Part shown: positions 34,785 through 43,498 of the stretch, piece after piece
Numbering within the stretch: position 1 is the stretch's first letter
Layout of the letters: every line of letters begins with the position of its first letter
Assembly (NCBI RefSeq): GCF_002994655.1
Contig: NZ_PPDL01000002.1
Span: 118,887-182,886 of the forward strand
Origin: Corynebacterium sp. 13CS0277
GTDB lineage: Bacteria > Actinomycetota > Actinomycetes > Mycobacteriales > Mycobacteriaceae
Length of the DNA: 64,000 nt
Direction of reading: 5' to 3'
Position numbers and translations under genes: made by a program
The notes under the pieces: generated by a model
What the model was told of the DNA's origin: nothing
Databases searched by the model: none
Seen by the model: only the letters and a program-made list of their open reading frames with translations

Positions 34785-36404
34785 ATGAGCACCACTGTGA
34801 GCCTCAGCGACATCGCCGCCGACGGCGCCCTCGACCAGGCGCTCCGCGCAGCGGACCTCTACCGCCGCCTCGGCGTCGACCGCGGCATCGACCCCCACAT
34901 CGACTACGGCGAACCCACCGGGGAGGCGGCCGACCCGCTCGCCGCGCCGCTGGTGCGCCGCCTCGACGTGCGGCTGTCCGGCCACGACGAGACCCTCACG
35001 CTGCGGGGGGAGGTCATCGGCACCGTCGTCGGCGACACCTTCACCTGGGCGGTCACCCCGGAGGTTCCCGCCGCCCTCAACCTCGACGAGGATGCCCGCC
35101 AGGCCCTGGCCGGCAGCACCGAACTCACCACGGCCTTCACGGGTGCCGTCCGCACCCTCTACGGCAACGGCCTGCTGCTGTTCGCCGCCCACGAGGACCC
35201 GCTGCGCCTGCCGGAGCCCATGGTCGCCACCGCCGACGCCGTCTACGTTGACCTGCCCGCCATCGAGGGGGTGAGCGCCGCCGAGGCCTTCGCAGCCGCG
35301 GAACTCGGCGGACTTGATGAGCGTCGCGCGCTGCTCGGCTACGCCGCCTTCCACTCCCTCGGCGTCAAAGACATCCCCGGCGGCCTCGCCTTCACTGACG
35401 GCAGCGAAGTGGCCTTCACGACCGCACTCGCCGCAGCCCACGACGTCGCCCAGCCGACCACCGCAGCGCAGCCGGCCACCGCAACGCAGCCCGCAGCCCC
35501 GCGGGAGATTCCCCCGATCGCGCTGACGGTCTCCATCGAAACCCCCCTGACCGCCCCGGCCGCCGCAGTGGCTGTACCCGAGGAGACACCGGCGCCCGCA
35601 GTCGAGACCGCTCCTGCCGCGCCCGAGGAGACACCTTCGCCCGCAGCCGAGACCGCTCCTGCCGCGCCCGAGGAGACACCGGCGCCCGCAGTCGAGTCCA
35701 CCCCCGAGGAGACACCGGCGCCCGCAGTCGACACCACCCCCGCCAGCGGCGAGGAGGTGACGGCGTTCGATCAGTTGGTGCTCGACAACCTCTACGACGC
35801 CAGCCTCGGGCAGGTGCTGCTCAGCCGCCGCTGGCCGGCCGGCACCGTCACCCTCGACCTGGGGCGCGGGCAGGCACACATCACCACCCCCCAGGGCACC
35901 GTCATCGTTGGTGCTCTGCCCATCGCCACCATTGGCCCGGCGGGCTGGCTGTGGGCGTGGCAGGACCCGAACCTGCCGGCCCCGGCACAGCAGGCCGCTG
36001 CCCCTATCCGCGCCTTCGGTGAGGAGCACCAGGAGCCCCGACTGCTGGGCGCCCCCGCTGAGGAGGCGGACGTGTACGCGGCGGTGACGGCAGCGAAGGC
36101 GCTGCTCGGCCGCCCGGCCAGCATCCGGGTGCCGGTGGCACCCCAGGTGGAGGCCATCGCGCTCATCACCCACCCGGATCTCGCCCCCGGCCCCATCGAT
36201 GCCGCCACCCTGTGGGATGTCATCCACACCGCCCACCCCGCGCCCGCGGGGCTGGCCGCGAAAGAAGCCATGCGGGTGTTCTTGACCCGCCACCACGTGC
36301 CCTTCACGGACACCGGCGACGCCCTCGAATTGGTGCTGGGCCCCCACCGGGTGGCCCTGCAGGCCGACGGCACGCCGGCGCGGCTGCGGATGGACGACCT
36401 GTGA
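34785..36404 (+). CDS. hypothetical protein with Glu/Pro/Ala repeats, DUF6882-like C-terminus
   Basis: 539 residues. The N-terminal domain (1-225) is acidic. A repeat region follows (about 255-325) of EETPAPAVETAPA-type units. The C-terminal domain (about 325-539) contains GWLWAWQDPNLPAPAQ and FGEEH, reminiscent of DUF6882, whose function is unknown. No signal peptide. Its stop overlaps the pnuC start, so the two are coupled. Confidence 0.65.
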   Translation: MSTTVSLSDIAADGALDQALRAADLYRRLGVDRGIDPHIDYGEPTGEAADPLAAPLVRRLDVRLSGHDETLTLRGEVIGTVVGDTFTWAVTPEVPAALNLDEDARQALAGSTELTTAFTGAVRTLYGNGLLLFAAHEDPLRLPEPMVATADAVYVDLPAIEGVSAAEAFAAAELGGLDERRALLGYAAFHSLGVKDIPGGLAFTDGSEVAFTTALAAAHDVAQPTTAAQPATATQPAAPREIPPIALTVSIETPLTAPAAAVAVPEETPAPAVETAPAAPEETPSPAAETAPAAPEETPAPAVESTPEETPAPAVDTTPASGEEVTAFDQLVLDNLYDASLGQVLLSRRWPAGTVTLDLGRGQAHITTPQGTVIVGALPIATIGPAGWLWAWQDPNLPAPAQQAAAPIRAFGEEHQEPRLLGAPAEEADVYAAVTAAKALLGRPASIRVPVAPQVEAIALITHPDLAPGPIDAATLWDVIHTAHPAPAGLAAKEAMRVFLTRHHVPFTDTGDALELVLGPHRVALQADGTPARLRMDDL

Positions 36405-37084
36405 TCGACACTCTCCTCGGCGCCACGCTGACGATTGGTGGGGTGCCGATCCTCGTGAGGGAAATCGTCGGCAACCTCTTCGGCCTGGCCTCCGCGTACG
36501 GGGGCATGAAGCGGGTGGTGTGGGCGTGGCCGGTCGGCATCGTCGGCAACGTGCTGCTGTTCACCGTGTTTCTCGGCGGGGTGTTCCACACCCCGCAGGA
36601 CTTGGATCTCTACGGGCAGGCCGGCCGGCAGGTCATGTTCCTCCTGGTCAGTATCTACGGCTGGTACCAGTGGGCGCAGGCCAAGCGCGCCGGCATCCGC
36701 GAATGTGAGGACCTTGACCCCTCGCGGTCCATTGTCTCCGAGCCTGCTGCCGTGCAGCCCCGCTGGGCGACCCGCGCAGAGCGGCTCGGCATGCTCGCCA
36801 CCGCGGTGGTCGGCACCGTGGTGTGCGCCCTCATTTTCCAGGCCCTGGGCTCCTGGGGCCCGTGGGCGGACGCGTGGATCTTCGTCGGCTCCATGCTGGC
36901 AACCTTTGGGATGGCGCGCGGCTGGACGGAGTTTTGGCTCATCTGGATCGGCGTCGACATCGTCGGCGTGCCGCTGCTATTGGCGGCCGGCTACTACCCC
37001 TCGGCGGCGCTGTACATTTTCTACGCCGGTTTCGTGCTGTGGGGCTTCGTCACCTGGGTGCGCACCCAGCGCAGCACCCCTTAG
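36401..37084 (+). CDS. pnuC: nicotinamide riboside transporter PnuC
   Basis: 227 residues, GTG 36401 overlapping the previous TGA. About seven hydrophobic segments and the PnuC motifs EIVGNLFGLASAYGG (Glu and Asn near the N-terminus) and SIYGWYQW are present. It facilitates uptake of nicotinamide riboside for NAD synthesis. The central loop (about 85-120) is polar and longer than usual. Confidence 0.88.
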   Translation: MIDTLLGATLTIGGVPILVREIVGNLFGLASAYGGMKRVVWAWPVGIVGNVLLFTVFLGGVFHTPQDLDLYGQAGRQVMFLLVSIYGWYQWAQAKRAGIRECEDLDPSRSIVSEPAAVQPRWATRAERLGMLATAVVGTVVCALIFQALGSWGPWADAWIFVGSMLATFGMARGWTEFWLIWIGVDIVGVPLLLAAGYYPSAALYIFYAGFVLWGFVTWVRTQRSTP

Positions 37085-37089
37085 AAACC

Positions 37090-37124
37090 ACAACCCCCGG
37101 GCATGCGTCAGGCCTGGGGGTTGT
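37090..37124. terminator. hairpin between convergent genes
   Basis: ACAACCCCC (37090-37098) pairs with GGGGGTTGT (37116-37124), with a partly paired loop. There is no U-tract, so termination strength is uncertain, but it sits exactly between pnuC and the convergent small gene. Confidence 0.5.
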
Positions 37125-37299
37125 GTGTATCCTCCGCACGGTGGCGGGCAATCATCTCCCGCATCATCGCTTTGAGCTCCGGGTCCTCGCGGACCAGGAC
37201 GACGAGTTGGCAGTCATTCGGGCCTGAGGTGCCCGGCTGGCAGGCGGTGCAGGGTTCGCCGTAACGGATGGGGCACTTCGGGCTGCGGTGGCGGGTCAC
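37108..37299 (-). CDS. small Cys-containing protein, DUF6767-like
   Basis: 63 residues. CPIRYGEPCTACQPGTSGPNDC carries four Cys, followed by a helical segment. The pattern resembles a small conserved actinobacterial family that I recall as DUF6767; function is unknown, and a metal site is plausible. It lies just downstream of the 3-hydroxyisobutyryl-CoA hydrolase gene on the other side of 20 bases. Confidence 0.65.
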   Translation of the reverse strand: MTRHRSPKCPIRYGEPCTACQPGTSGPNDCQLVVLVREDPELKAMMREMIARHRAEDTHNPQA

Positions 37300-37319
37300 A
37301 TGTGTGAGGCTACGCCTGC

Positions 37320-38358
37320 TCAGTGCAGGACTGCACGCAGGGGCGCGGGATCCACCGCCTCGATGTCCGCGGGCTGGAAGTGGGGGTTGCGGTCCTTGTC
37401 GATGAGGACGGCACGTACTCCTTCTGCGAAGTCGTCGCGGCGGCGCATGAGGCTGCCGAGGCTGAGCTCGTTGTCGAGGGCGTGCCGCAGCGACACCGTC
37501 GCGTTCGCGGTGAACAGCTCAATGGCGGCCACCACGGAGGTGGGGCAGGCGCCGGCGAGGTGCTCCTCGACGAGCTGCGCGAAGTCGGGCGTGGCGCGCT
37601 CAGCGAGGGCGGCCGCAATCTCCTGCCAGGTGCCACCAGAGAACACCTCCTCGATCTGCCCCATGAGCGGCGCGAGCCGATCCTCCCCCGCAGGTTCGGT
37701 GGCGTAGCGCTCGAGGGCGGAGTCGATGGACTCTTCCACCAGCATCTGGGTGAAATCCTCCACGTCGGCCGCGGGCACGAAGTGCGTGGCCATGCCGGAG
37801 GCGATCATCTCCGCGGGGTTGAGCCGCCAGCCGGTGACCCCGAGGAACTTCGCCAACGCTGCCGAGGGGGCACCCCGGGTGCCCACCATGTGCATCATCA
37901 TGTGCGTCATGCCCACATCCGGGATGAAGCCGATGGCCATCTCCGGCATCGCGGCAAACGCCCGCTCCGTCACCACCCGGTGGGAGCCGTGGCAGCTGAC
38001 CCCCAGGCCGCCGCCCATGGCGACACCGTTGATGACGGCGACGATGGGCTTCGGGAAGCGCGCGAGATGGTCGTTCATGTCGTACTCGTCGACGAAGAAG
38101 CGATCCCCGGAGGCGTAGTCGCCGGCGACTCCGGCGTCGCGGACGGCGCGCACGTCGCCGCCGGCGCAGAAAGCGCGCTCCGTGGTGGACAGCAGCACCA
38201 CCCGGTGGATGGAGTCGTCGTTCTCCCAGGCGTCGAGCGCGTCAGAGATGAGGGTGATCATCTCGTGGTTGAGGGAGTTCAGGGCCTTCGGCCGGTTGAG
38301 TTCGAGGACTCCGGTGGAGTTGCGGACGGACACAAGGACAGGGTGCGTAGTACTCATA
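37320..38358 (-). CDS. 3-hydroxyisobutyryl-CoA hydrolase / enoyl-CoA hydratase family protein
   Basis: 345 residues from ATG 38358 (GTG 38363 is not in better context). The crotonase fold has AFCAGGDVRAV and VAMGGGLGVSCHGSHRVVTE, forming the oxyanion hole. Subfamily-specific blocks (MPEMAIGFIPDVGMTHMM and SLNHEMI) fit the ECH_2 group, which hydrolyses 3-hydroxyisobutyryl-CoA in valine degradation. The exact substrate is inferred from family. Confidence 0.85.
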
Positions 38359-38704
38359 CCCACCTAGTGTTCCACATCACAAGCATCTGCGCAGGCGGAT
38401 CCTCCCATCATTTTCCGCTGATGGACGTCAGTCGGGTGCCATGAGGATAATTCCTGCAGCACAGCGAACGCTTGTGCACGGGAATTCCGGTGCACATCCG
38501 AAAGCGGAGCTCGCCACTGTCAGCCTCAGCCGCCGCGCGCACCCTGCGCGCCTGGGGCCCAAGCCAGGAGGCCGGCAAGCCCCAACCTGCGCTGCCTGCC
38601 TGGGGGCGATGTGCGCCCCTTGCGGCTTGCTACCCCATGAGCGCTCGTTCTCGCCTCGTCGCCGCAGGCCACCCCGACGGCGGGCCGCTGGTCATCCAGC
38701 GCGG
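38359..38704. other. intergenic region
   Basis: 346 bases downstream of the ClC gene and upstream of the hydrolase gene. It contains a 24-bp near-perfect palindrome (38473-38496) and an AT-rich patch (GATAATTCC, 38446) that could be a minus-strand -10 (ATTATC). Confidence 0.5.
38473..38496. promoter_or_regulatory. 24-bp palindrome, candidate operator
   Basis: TGTGCAC-GGGAATTCCG-GTGCACA is symmetric except for one position on each side of the GGAATTCC centre. It lies 115-138 bases upstream of the 3-hydroxyisobutyryl-CoA hydrolase start codon. The binding protein is unknown. Confidence 0.45.
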
Positions 38705-40075
38705 CTAGCGCGGCTCTGTGTGCGCCCGGTACGCCACCGGTGGTGGCGGGGTGGGATCCTGCCCCATCCGGGCAAGCGCCTCCGTGTAGATGGTGGTGCG
38801 CGACAGCACCCGGCTCATGCCGGTCGCCACCACCACAACCAGCATGAGGGGCACCAGCAGCCGAAACTGCCCGGTGAGCTCCATGATGAGCAGCACCCCC
38901 GTCATCGGGGCGCGGGCGGCACCGGTGAACACCGCGCCCATGCCCAGCATCCCGAAAATCGCCATGGCGTAGGCGTTGCTGGGTTCCACCACGGCACCAA
39001 AAGCCGCGCCCAGCATGCCGCCGATGAACAAGCTCGGGGCGAACGTGCCGCCCACCCCGCCGATGGCCATCGTCAGGGCGCAGCCCACGATCTTCGCCCC
39101 GCACAACAGCAGCACCAGGCCCACCGCCACCTCCCCGCGCAGCGCGTTGTTGAGGACCCCGTCGCCCTCCCCGTAGGCGCTGGGCAGCGCCCACAGCAAC
39201 CCGCCGAGAACCACCCCGCCGACGATGGGCCGCAGCCACACCGGCCCCCGCCACACGCGGCTGACAGCGTCGTCGAGGCGGTAGCGCAGTTTCGTGAACA
39301 CCACGCCCACCACCCCACCGACAAGCCCGAGCACCAGCACGAGGCCTAAGTCGGTGTCGTGCGCGAGCGACAAATCCTGGTGCAGCGTAAACGACAACCC
39401 ATCGCCCACGAATTGCTTATTGGTCACGGTGGCCGCCACACAGGCGATGACGACGCACACGAAGGTGTCGGAGGTGAAGTCCAGCAGGATGACCTCCATG
39501 GCAAAAAAGGCGCCCGCGAGCGGGGCGTTGAACGCCGCCGACACCCCGGCGGCCACACCTGCCGCCGTGAGCAGCCGGCCCGTTGCCCTAGGCACCCGGC
39601 ACCGCCGGGCAATGAGATGCCCCAGCGCACCACCGAGTTCACAGATCGGCCCCTCCGGGCCGGCGTTGCCGCCACCGCCAATCGTCAGTGCGGACGACGC
39701 CGTCGTCGCCACTGCGGGCCGCAACGGCACCGCCCCACCATGGGCGCGGGCGGCCAGCATGACGCCCGCAACTCCCCGGCCGCACTCCCACGCCCCGAAC
39801 CGGGCCATGAGCGGCGCGTACAGGCAGGCGGAGAGCACCGGCGCGAGGATCAGCGCCGCATGGTTGCCGCCGCCGAGAGCGCCCACAAGGCCCCCGAGCG
39901 GCAGGCCGGGGTCCTCCGTGAGATCGGCATGCCCGGTGAGCAGCTGCTGCCACCCGCCGATCGCCCAGCGGAAAGCGACCGCCCCCACCCCGGCGAGCAC
40001 ACCCACGGCCGCAGCCATGAGATACAGCCCACCCCGCCGGAAACGGACAACCTCGGCGACGGACCACCGTGACAC
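38705..40075 (-). CDS. chloride channel/antiporter, ClC family
   Basis: 456 residues if started at GTG 40075, which has GGGAGG 12 bases upstream; GTG 40111 or TTG 40123 would add 12 or 16 residues. The ClC signature GNAGPEGP is near residues 136-143 with the gating-type Glu, and GGTFAPSLFIGGMLG follows. About ten or more membrane helices. There is no CBS domain. It is a voltage- or proton-coupled chloride transporter; direction and coupling cannot be told. Confidence 0.88.
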   Translation of the reverse strand: MSRWSVAEVVRFRRGGLYLMAAAVGVLAGVGAVAFRWAIGGWQQLLTGHADLTEDPGLPLGGLVGALGGGNHAALILAPVLSACLYAPLMARFGAWECGRGVAGVMLAARAHGGAVPLRPAVATTASSALTIGGGGNAGPEGPICELGGALGHLIARRCRVPRATGRLLTAAGVAAGVSAAFNAPLAGAFFAMEVILLDFTSDTFVCVVIACVAATVTNKQFVGDGLSFTLHQDLSLAHDTDLGLVLVLGLVGGVVGVVFTKLRYRLDDAVSRVWRGPVWLRPIVGGVVLGGLLWALPSAYGEGDGVLNNALRGEVAVGLVLLLCGAKIVGCALTMAIGGVGGTFAPSLFIGGMLGAAFGAVVEPSNAYAMAIFGMLGMGAVFTGAARAPMTGVLLIMELTGQFRLLVPLMLVVVVATGMSRVLSRTTIYTEALARMGQDPTPPPPVAYRAHTEPR

Positions 40076-40146
40076 TATCTTTTTTCGCCTCCCACGCGTT
40101 GGGGTCTCCACACAGACACCCAACCTACACCCCCGACGGGCGTGGG

Positions 40147-41037
40147 CTACCGGCCTTTCTTCTTCGCCTTCTTCTTCGCCTTCTTCTCCTCGGCGTCGAC
40201 GCGGCCGCGCTCCAGGTTGGCGGCCACATCCGGCACGTAGCGAAAATCCTCCCGCGGGGGACGCTCATAGTCGTTGGTCGACTCGGGGCGCTCCGGAATC
40301 TCCGGCAGCGGGCGATCAATCTTCTCGTACGGGATCGTCGACAACAGGTGAGAGATCACGTTGATGCGGGACCGCTTCTTATCTTCACTCTCCACCGTGT
40401 ACCACGGCGCGGAGGGAATATCCGTGTGCACGAACATCTCATCCTTCGCCCGCGAGTAATCCTCCCAGCGGGTAATGGACTGCAGGTCCATCGGCGACAA
40501 CTTCCAGCGGCGCAGCGGATCATTCCGGCGCGACTTGAAACGCTTCACCTGCTCCTCATCGGACACGGAGAACCAGTACTTGCGCAGCATGATGCCGTCC
40601 TCCACGAGGAGACGCTCAAAAATGGGCGCCTGGTGCAGGAACCGGCGGTACTCCTGGGAGGTACAAAAACCCATGACGCGCTCGACACCGGCGCGGTTGT
40701 ACCACGAGCGGTCAAAGATGACGATCTCACCCGCGGTGGGCAGCTTCTCCACATAGCGCTGGAAATACCACTGCCCCTGCTCCCGGGAACTCGGCGCCGG
40801 CAGCGCCTCAATACGGCACGTGCGAGGGTTGAGGTACTGGGTGATGCGCTTAATCGCCGACCCCTTACCAGCAGCATCACGCCCCTCCATGATGACCACC
40901 ACACGGGCACCAGTTTCCACCACCCACTGCTGCATGTCGACCAGCTCGGCCTGCAGGCGCTTGAGCTCCGCCTCGTAGGCCTCCTTCGACAGCTTCGGCG
41001 GTCGCTTATCCTGCACAGCATCGTTCTTCTTAGCCAT
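40147..41037 (-). CDS. ppk2: polyphosphate kinase 2
   Basis: 296 residues. Walker A GRDAAGKGS (52-60), Walker B-lid region DRSWYNR (109-115), and the C-terminal Lys-rich tail (last 15 residues). Class I PPK2 phosphorylates nucleoside diphosphates with polyphosphate. ATG 41037 is preceded by GGGGA. C. glutamicum has two such enzymes; which one this matches is not decided. Confidence 0.95.
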   Translation of the reverse strand: MAKKNDAVQDKRPPKLSKEAYEAELKRLQAELVDMQQWVVETGARVVVIMEGRDAAGKGSAIKRITQYLNPRTCRIEALPAPSSREQGQWYFQRYVEKLPTAGEIVIFDRSWYNRAGVERVMGFCTSQEYRRFLHQAPIFERLLVEDGIMLRKYWFSVSDEEQVKRFKSRRNDPLRRWKLSPMDLQSITRWEDYSRAKDEMFVHTDIPSAPWYTVESEDKKRSRINVISHLLSTIPYEKIDRPLPEIPERPESTNDYERPPREDFRYVPDVAANLERGRVDAEEKKAKKKAKKKGR

Positions 41038-41110
41038 AGTTCCCCACTGTATCGCCCCCACAGCCCCGCACCCCAGCAGCCCGCCACCCCCACAATCCCC
41101 CTGACGCGCC

Positions 41111-41150
41111 AAAAAACACCTGCCCCGCCGACGTATCGGCGGGGCAGGTG
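41111..41150 (-). terminator. terminator of the antibiotic-biosynthesis-monooxygenase gene
   Basis: A perfect 14-bp stem (41117-41130 with 41137-41150, CACCTGCCCCGCCG) is followed on the minus strand by six T residues (41111-41116). Confidence 0.95.
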
Positions 41151-41161
41151 CACGCAGAGAC

Positions 41162-41485
41162 TTAGACGACCTTGAACTCAGCCATCTCATCCCAGTGGGT
41201 CTTGCCCGGAATGAGCGTGTTGATGATCTCCGGCGTCTTCGTCAGCACGGTCGGGAACAGCTCACAGGCCGCACGGAAGTGATCGGAGTTGACGTGTGCC
41301 TCCGCGGCATCGTCCTGGAAGCCCTCGACGAGAATGTACTCCTCGGGGCGCTCCACGGAGCGGTACCACTCGAAGAACAAGCAGCCGTCTTCCGCACGGG
41401 TGGCGTTGGTGAAGTCGGCGACGATCTCCGGGAAGGAGTCGACGTTCTCGGGCAGCGGGGTGAATTTCACGTTGATCAGAATCAT
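41162..41485 (-). CDS. antibiotic biosynthesis monooxygenase (ABM) family protein
   Basis: 107 residues from ATG 41485. The ferredoxin-like ABM fold is recognisable: ILINVKFTPLP, GCLFFEWYRSVERPEEYILVEGF, AEAHVNSDHF. YgiN-type members act on quinols without cofactor; the substrate here is unknown. Followed by a strong terminator. Confidence 0.85.
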   Translation of the reverse strand: MILINVKFTPLPENVDSFPEIVADFTNATRAEDGCLFFEWYRSVERPEEYILVEGFQDDAAEAHVNSDHFRAACELFPTVLTKTPEIINTLIPGKTHWDEMAEFKVV

Positions 41486-41537
41486 GCTCACCACGCTAAC
41501 CAACCCGCGCCCGAAGCGCCAACATCCACGGCACAGC

Positions 41538-42572
41538 CTAGAGCTTGGGGATCAGGCCCGCAGCCGCCAGCATGGACACCAACGCACCCAAACCAGACAA
41601 AGCCAACAACAAAGCAATCACCGCACCGCCCACCGACGTAATGTTCAGCGCAGACGCATCCGACGACCCCTTCGCAGGATCCTTCTTCACCGGCTCCTTC
41701 GGAACCTCCACCTGAGTCGACGGCACCACAGCAGGCGGAGTCGTCGGAGCCGCAGAGCTCGACGACTCCGCAGTACTCGGCACCACCGACGGAGCAGCCG
41801 GAGTACTCGGGGTTGCCGAAGTACTCGGAGCAGCCGGAACACTCGGCTCCGCAGCCGGCTTCTTCCGCGGCGGGCTCAGCGGAACATCATCAGAGAAGTC
41901 ATAGCTCTCGGGAAGAAGACAGTCAGGCAAACGAGAATTGTCAGGATCGGCCGGCTCGGCAAACGCCGCAGGATCGTACCCGTTGTCAACGGTAGCGCCG
42001 ATCCAGGGCTTCTTGGCATCGGGCCCCGGCTTAGAAGTCACCCAAGTCCACGCGACCGTGTCAAAGAACGACACACCAAATCCAGGGGAATTTCGAACCT
42101 TATTCACCTGGTCCTCAGGCATTACGTCCAGCGCCACAATCATCGGGCCGAGCCCGAAGGCCACCTGAGAAAGGGAAAAGTCAACCGTGTGATCGTCGCC
42201 GATCTGCCGGAACTGAGCCCACGAACTCCCCCCTCCAGTCAGACGAGACGTGCCATCGAATCCGCCAGAAAAGCACTTCTTGTACTTAACATCGTAAAAA
42301 CCGACGAAATTACGAACAGACACCCACGTGCCCGGGGCAATCTCCGGCGCAGTAAAGCGAACGACATCTTGGCCGTCATCGTTCTTCACAAAGGCAACGG
42401 AGAGTAGATCTTTGGAGTCGGGGTTCGGATACTTCGGCAAACCGTTGTCAGCAAAGAGCGAGTCATCCTTACCGACGGCAATCTTGTCGTCTTCCGGCAT
42501 CGCCGCCGCAGCCACCCCAGCGCTGGTCATCACGAGTGCAGCCGCGAGGATCGATGAATACCACTTACGCAT
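41538..42572 (-). CDS. secreted surface protein with C-terminal membrane anchor
   Basis: 344 residues from ATG 42572. The signal peptide (1-25) cleaves after AAA, before MPEDDK. An extracellular domain follows (30-220) rich in aromatic residues, then a Pro/Ser/Thr/Val linker (about 225-300) and a final hydrophobic segment (about 312-338). No LPXTG motif. The coding sequence 41900-42570 has visibly lower GC than its neighbours, suggesting acquisition or unusual constraint. The family is not recognised. Confidence 0.7.
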   Translation of the reverse strand: MRKWYSSILAAALVMTSAGVAAAAMPEDDKIAVGKDDSLFADNGLPKYPNPDSKDLLSVAFVKNDDGQDVVRFTAPEIAPGTWVSVRNFVGFYDVKYKKCFSGGFDGTSRLTGGGSSWAQFRQIGDDHTVDFSLSQVAFGLGPMIVALDVMPEDQVNKVRNSPGFGVSFFDTVAWTWVTSKPGPDAKKPWIGATVDNGYDPAAFAEPADPDNSRLPDCLLPESYDFSDDVPLSPPRKKPAAEPSVPAAPSTSATPSTPAAPSVVPSTAESSSSAAPTTPPAVVPSTQVEVPKEPVKKDPAKGSSDASALNITSVGGAVIALLLALSGLGALVSMLAAAGLIPKL

Positions 42573-42588
42573 CGATAACCTTTCAGTC

Positions 42589-42640
42589 AAAAATGAGCTG
42601 CCGACATGATGTCCATTTGTTCTGAACATCATGTCGGCAG
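42589..42640 (-). terminator. 15-bp inverted repeat, probable terminator between two secreted-protein genes
   Basis: CTGCCGACATGATGT (42598-42612) pairs perfectly with 42626-42640 around a 13-base loop. On the minus strand ATTTTTG follows within a few bases (42589-42593). It sits between the stop of the upstream gene and the start of the downstream one. Confidence 0.7.
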
Positions 42641-42650
42641 AGTGAGAACA

Positions 42651-43085
42651 CTAGCTGCAGTGCGACGCGTAACCGCGGACGTACAGGTCCGCACCAGTGC
42701 GGTGCGAGTACATCTTGCCGTCGGTCTTGTTCAGCAGACGCAGCCAGTGGTTCGTACGCTGGCCGATTTCACAGGGCATCTCGAAGGTGGTGGTGCCCTC
42801 GCCGCGGGAGTTGGTGGTGACCTTACCCACGACACCGGTGAACTGAACGCCAGTGTTGCTGTAGCCCTTACCGTCGTCAACCTTGATGGACACGACAGAG
42901 TTCGGGGCAAAGCCCGAAACCTTGACGGACACGTTCTCGCCCGCACGGATCTCCAGGGGAGACGTGATCGTCACCTTGGTGCCGGGGGTGTTCTCAGAAG
43001 CGCCGAAAGGCGGGAGGGCCTGAGCGGCCGGGGCAAGCGCGACGGCGCACGCCACGGCAGCGGAAGCAGCAAAAAGCTTCTTCAT
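42651..43085 (-). CDS. small secreted protein, Ig-like
   Basis: 144 residues from ATG 43085 with GAAGGAG 5 bases upstream. Signal peptide 1-23 (cleavage near AQA/LPPF). The mature part (about 120 residues) is beta-rich (KVTITSPLEIRAGENVSVKVSGFAPNSVVSI), as in Ig-like domains, with two Cys (PCEIG, SHCS). It is probably paired in function with the larger secreted protein downstream. Unknown family. Confidence 0.75.
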   Translation of the reverse strand: MKKLFAASAAVACAVALAPAAQALPPFGASENTPGTKVTITSPLEIRAGENVSVKVSGFAPNSVVSIKVDDGKGYSNTGVQFTGVVGKVTTNSRGEGTTTFEMPCEIGQRTNHWLRLLNKTDGKMYSHRTGADLYVRGYASHCS

Positions 43086-43498
43086 TAAAACTCCTTCAAA
43101 TAGGAAACCATTAGAAGCTGCGGAACTCACCATGTCGGCAAAGAAGTAATCCCGCCGAGAAATTTCCGCAGAGGCAAGGAGTAGCGAAGAGCTCCCCGAC
43201 AAAGTCTGGAAGCTATCTTCTTCACCGACACCCCTTATCGAGGTTCGCCTTGCCTAGTTATGAAAGATACAACGCGAACAACCTCAGCGCCAGTACTTTG
43301 TCCAACTTTTGAGGGGCCAGTTCGACACCGCAAACACATAAGCGCAGCTCAGGGCGCCAATGTAGGGAAAAAATTCCTATGCTTGGCTACCCTCATATGG
43401 GGGTGGATGTGGGTGCTCAAACCGGCAGAGCGCCCTGGGCTTGGGGTGCGAAGATGCGCTCGTTTTCGCTTCCTCCCCCACCCCGGCACTTACACCAC
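43086..43498. other. intergenic region
   Basis: 413 bases upstream of the small secreted protein, with clearly lower GC (43085-43400). It should contain that gene's promoter and a leader of over 100 bases. No operator, terminator or extra gene is convincing. Confidence 0.4.
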
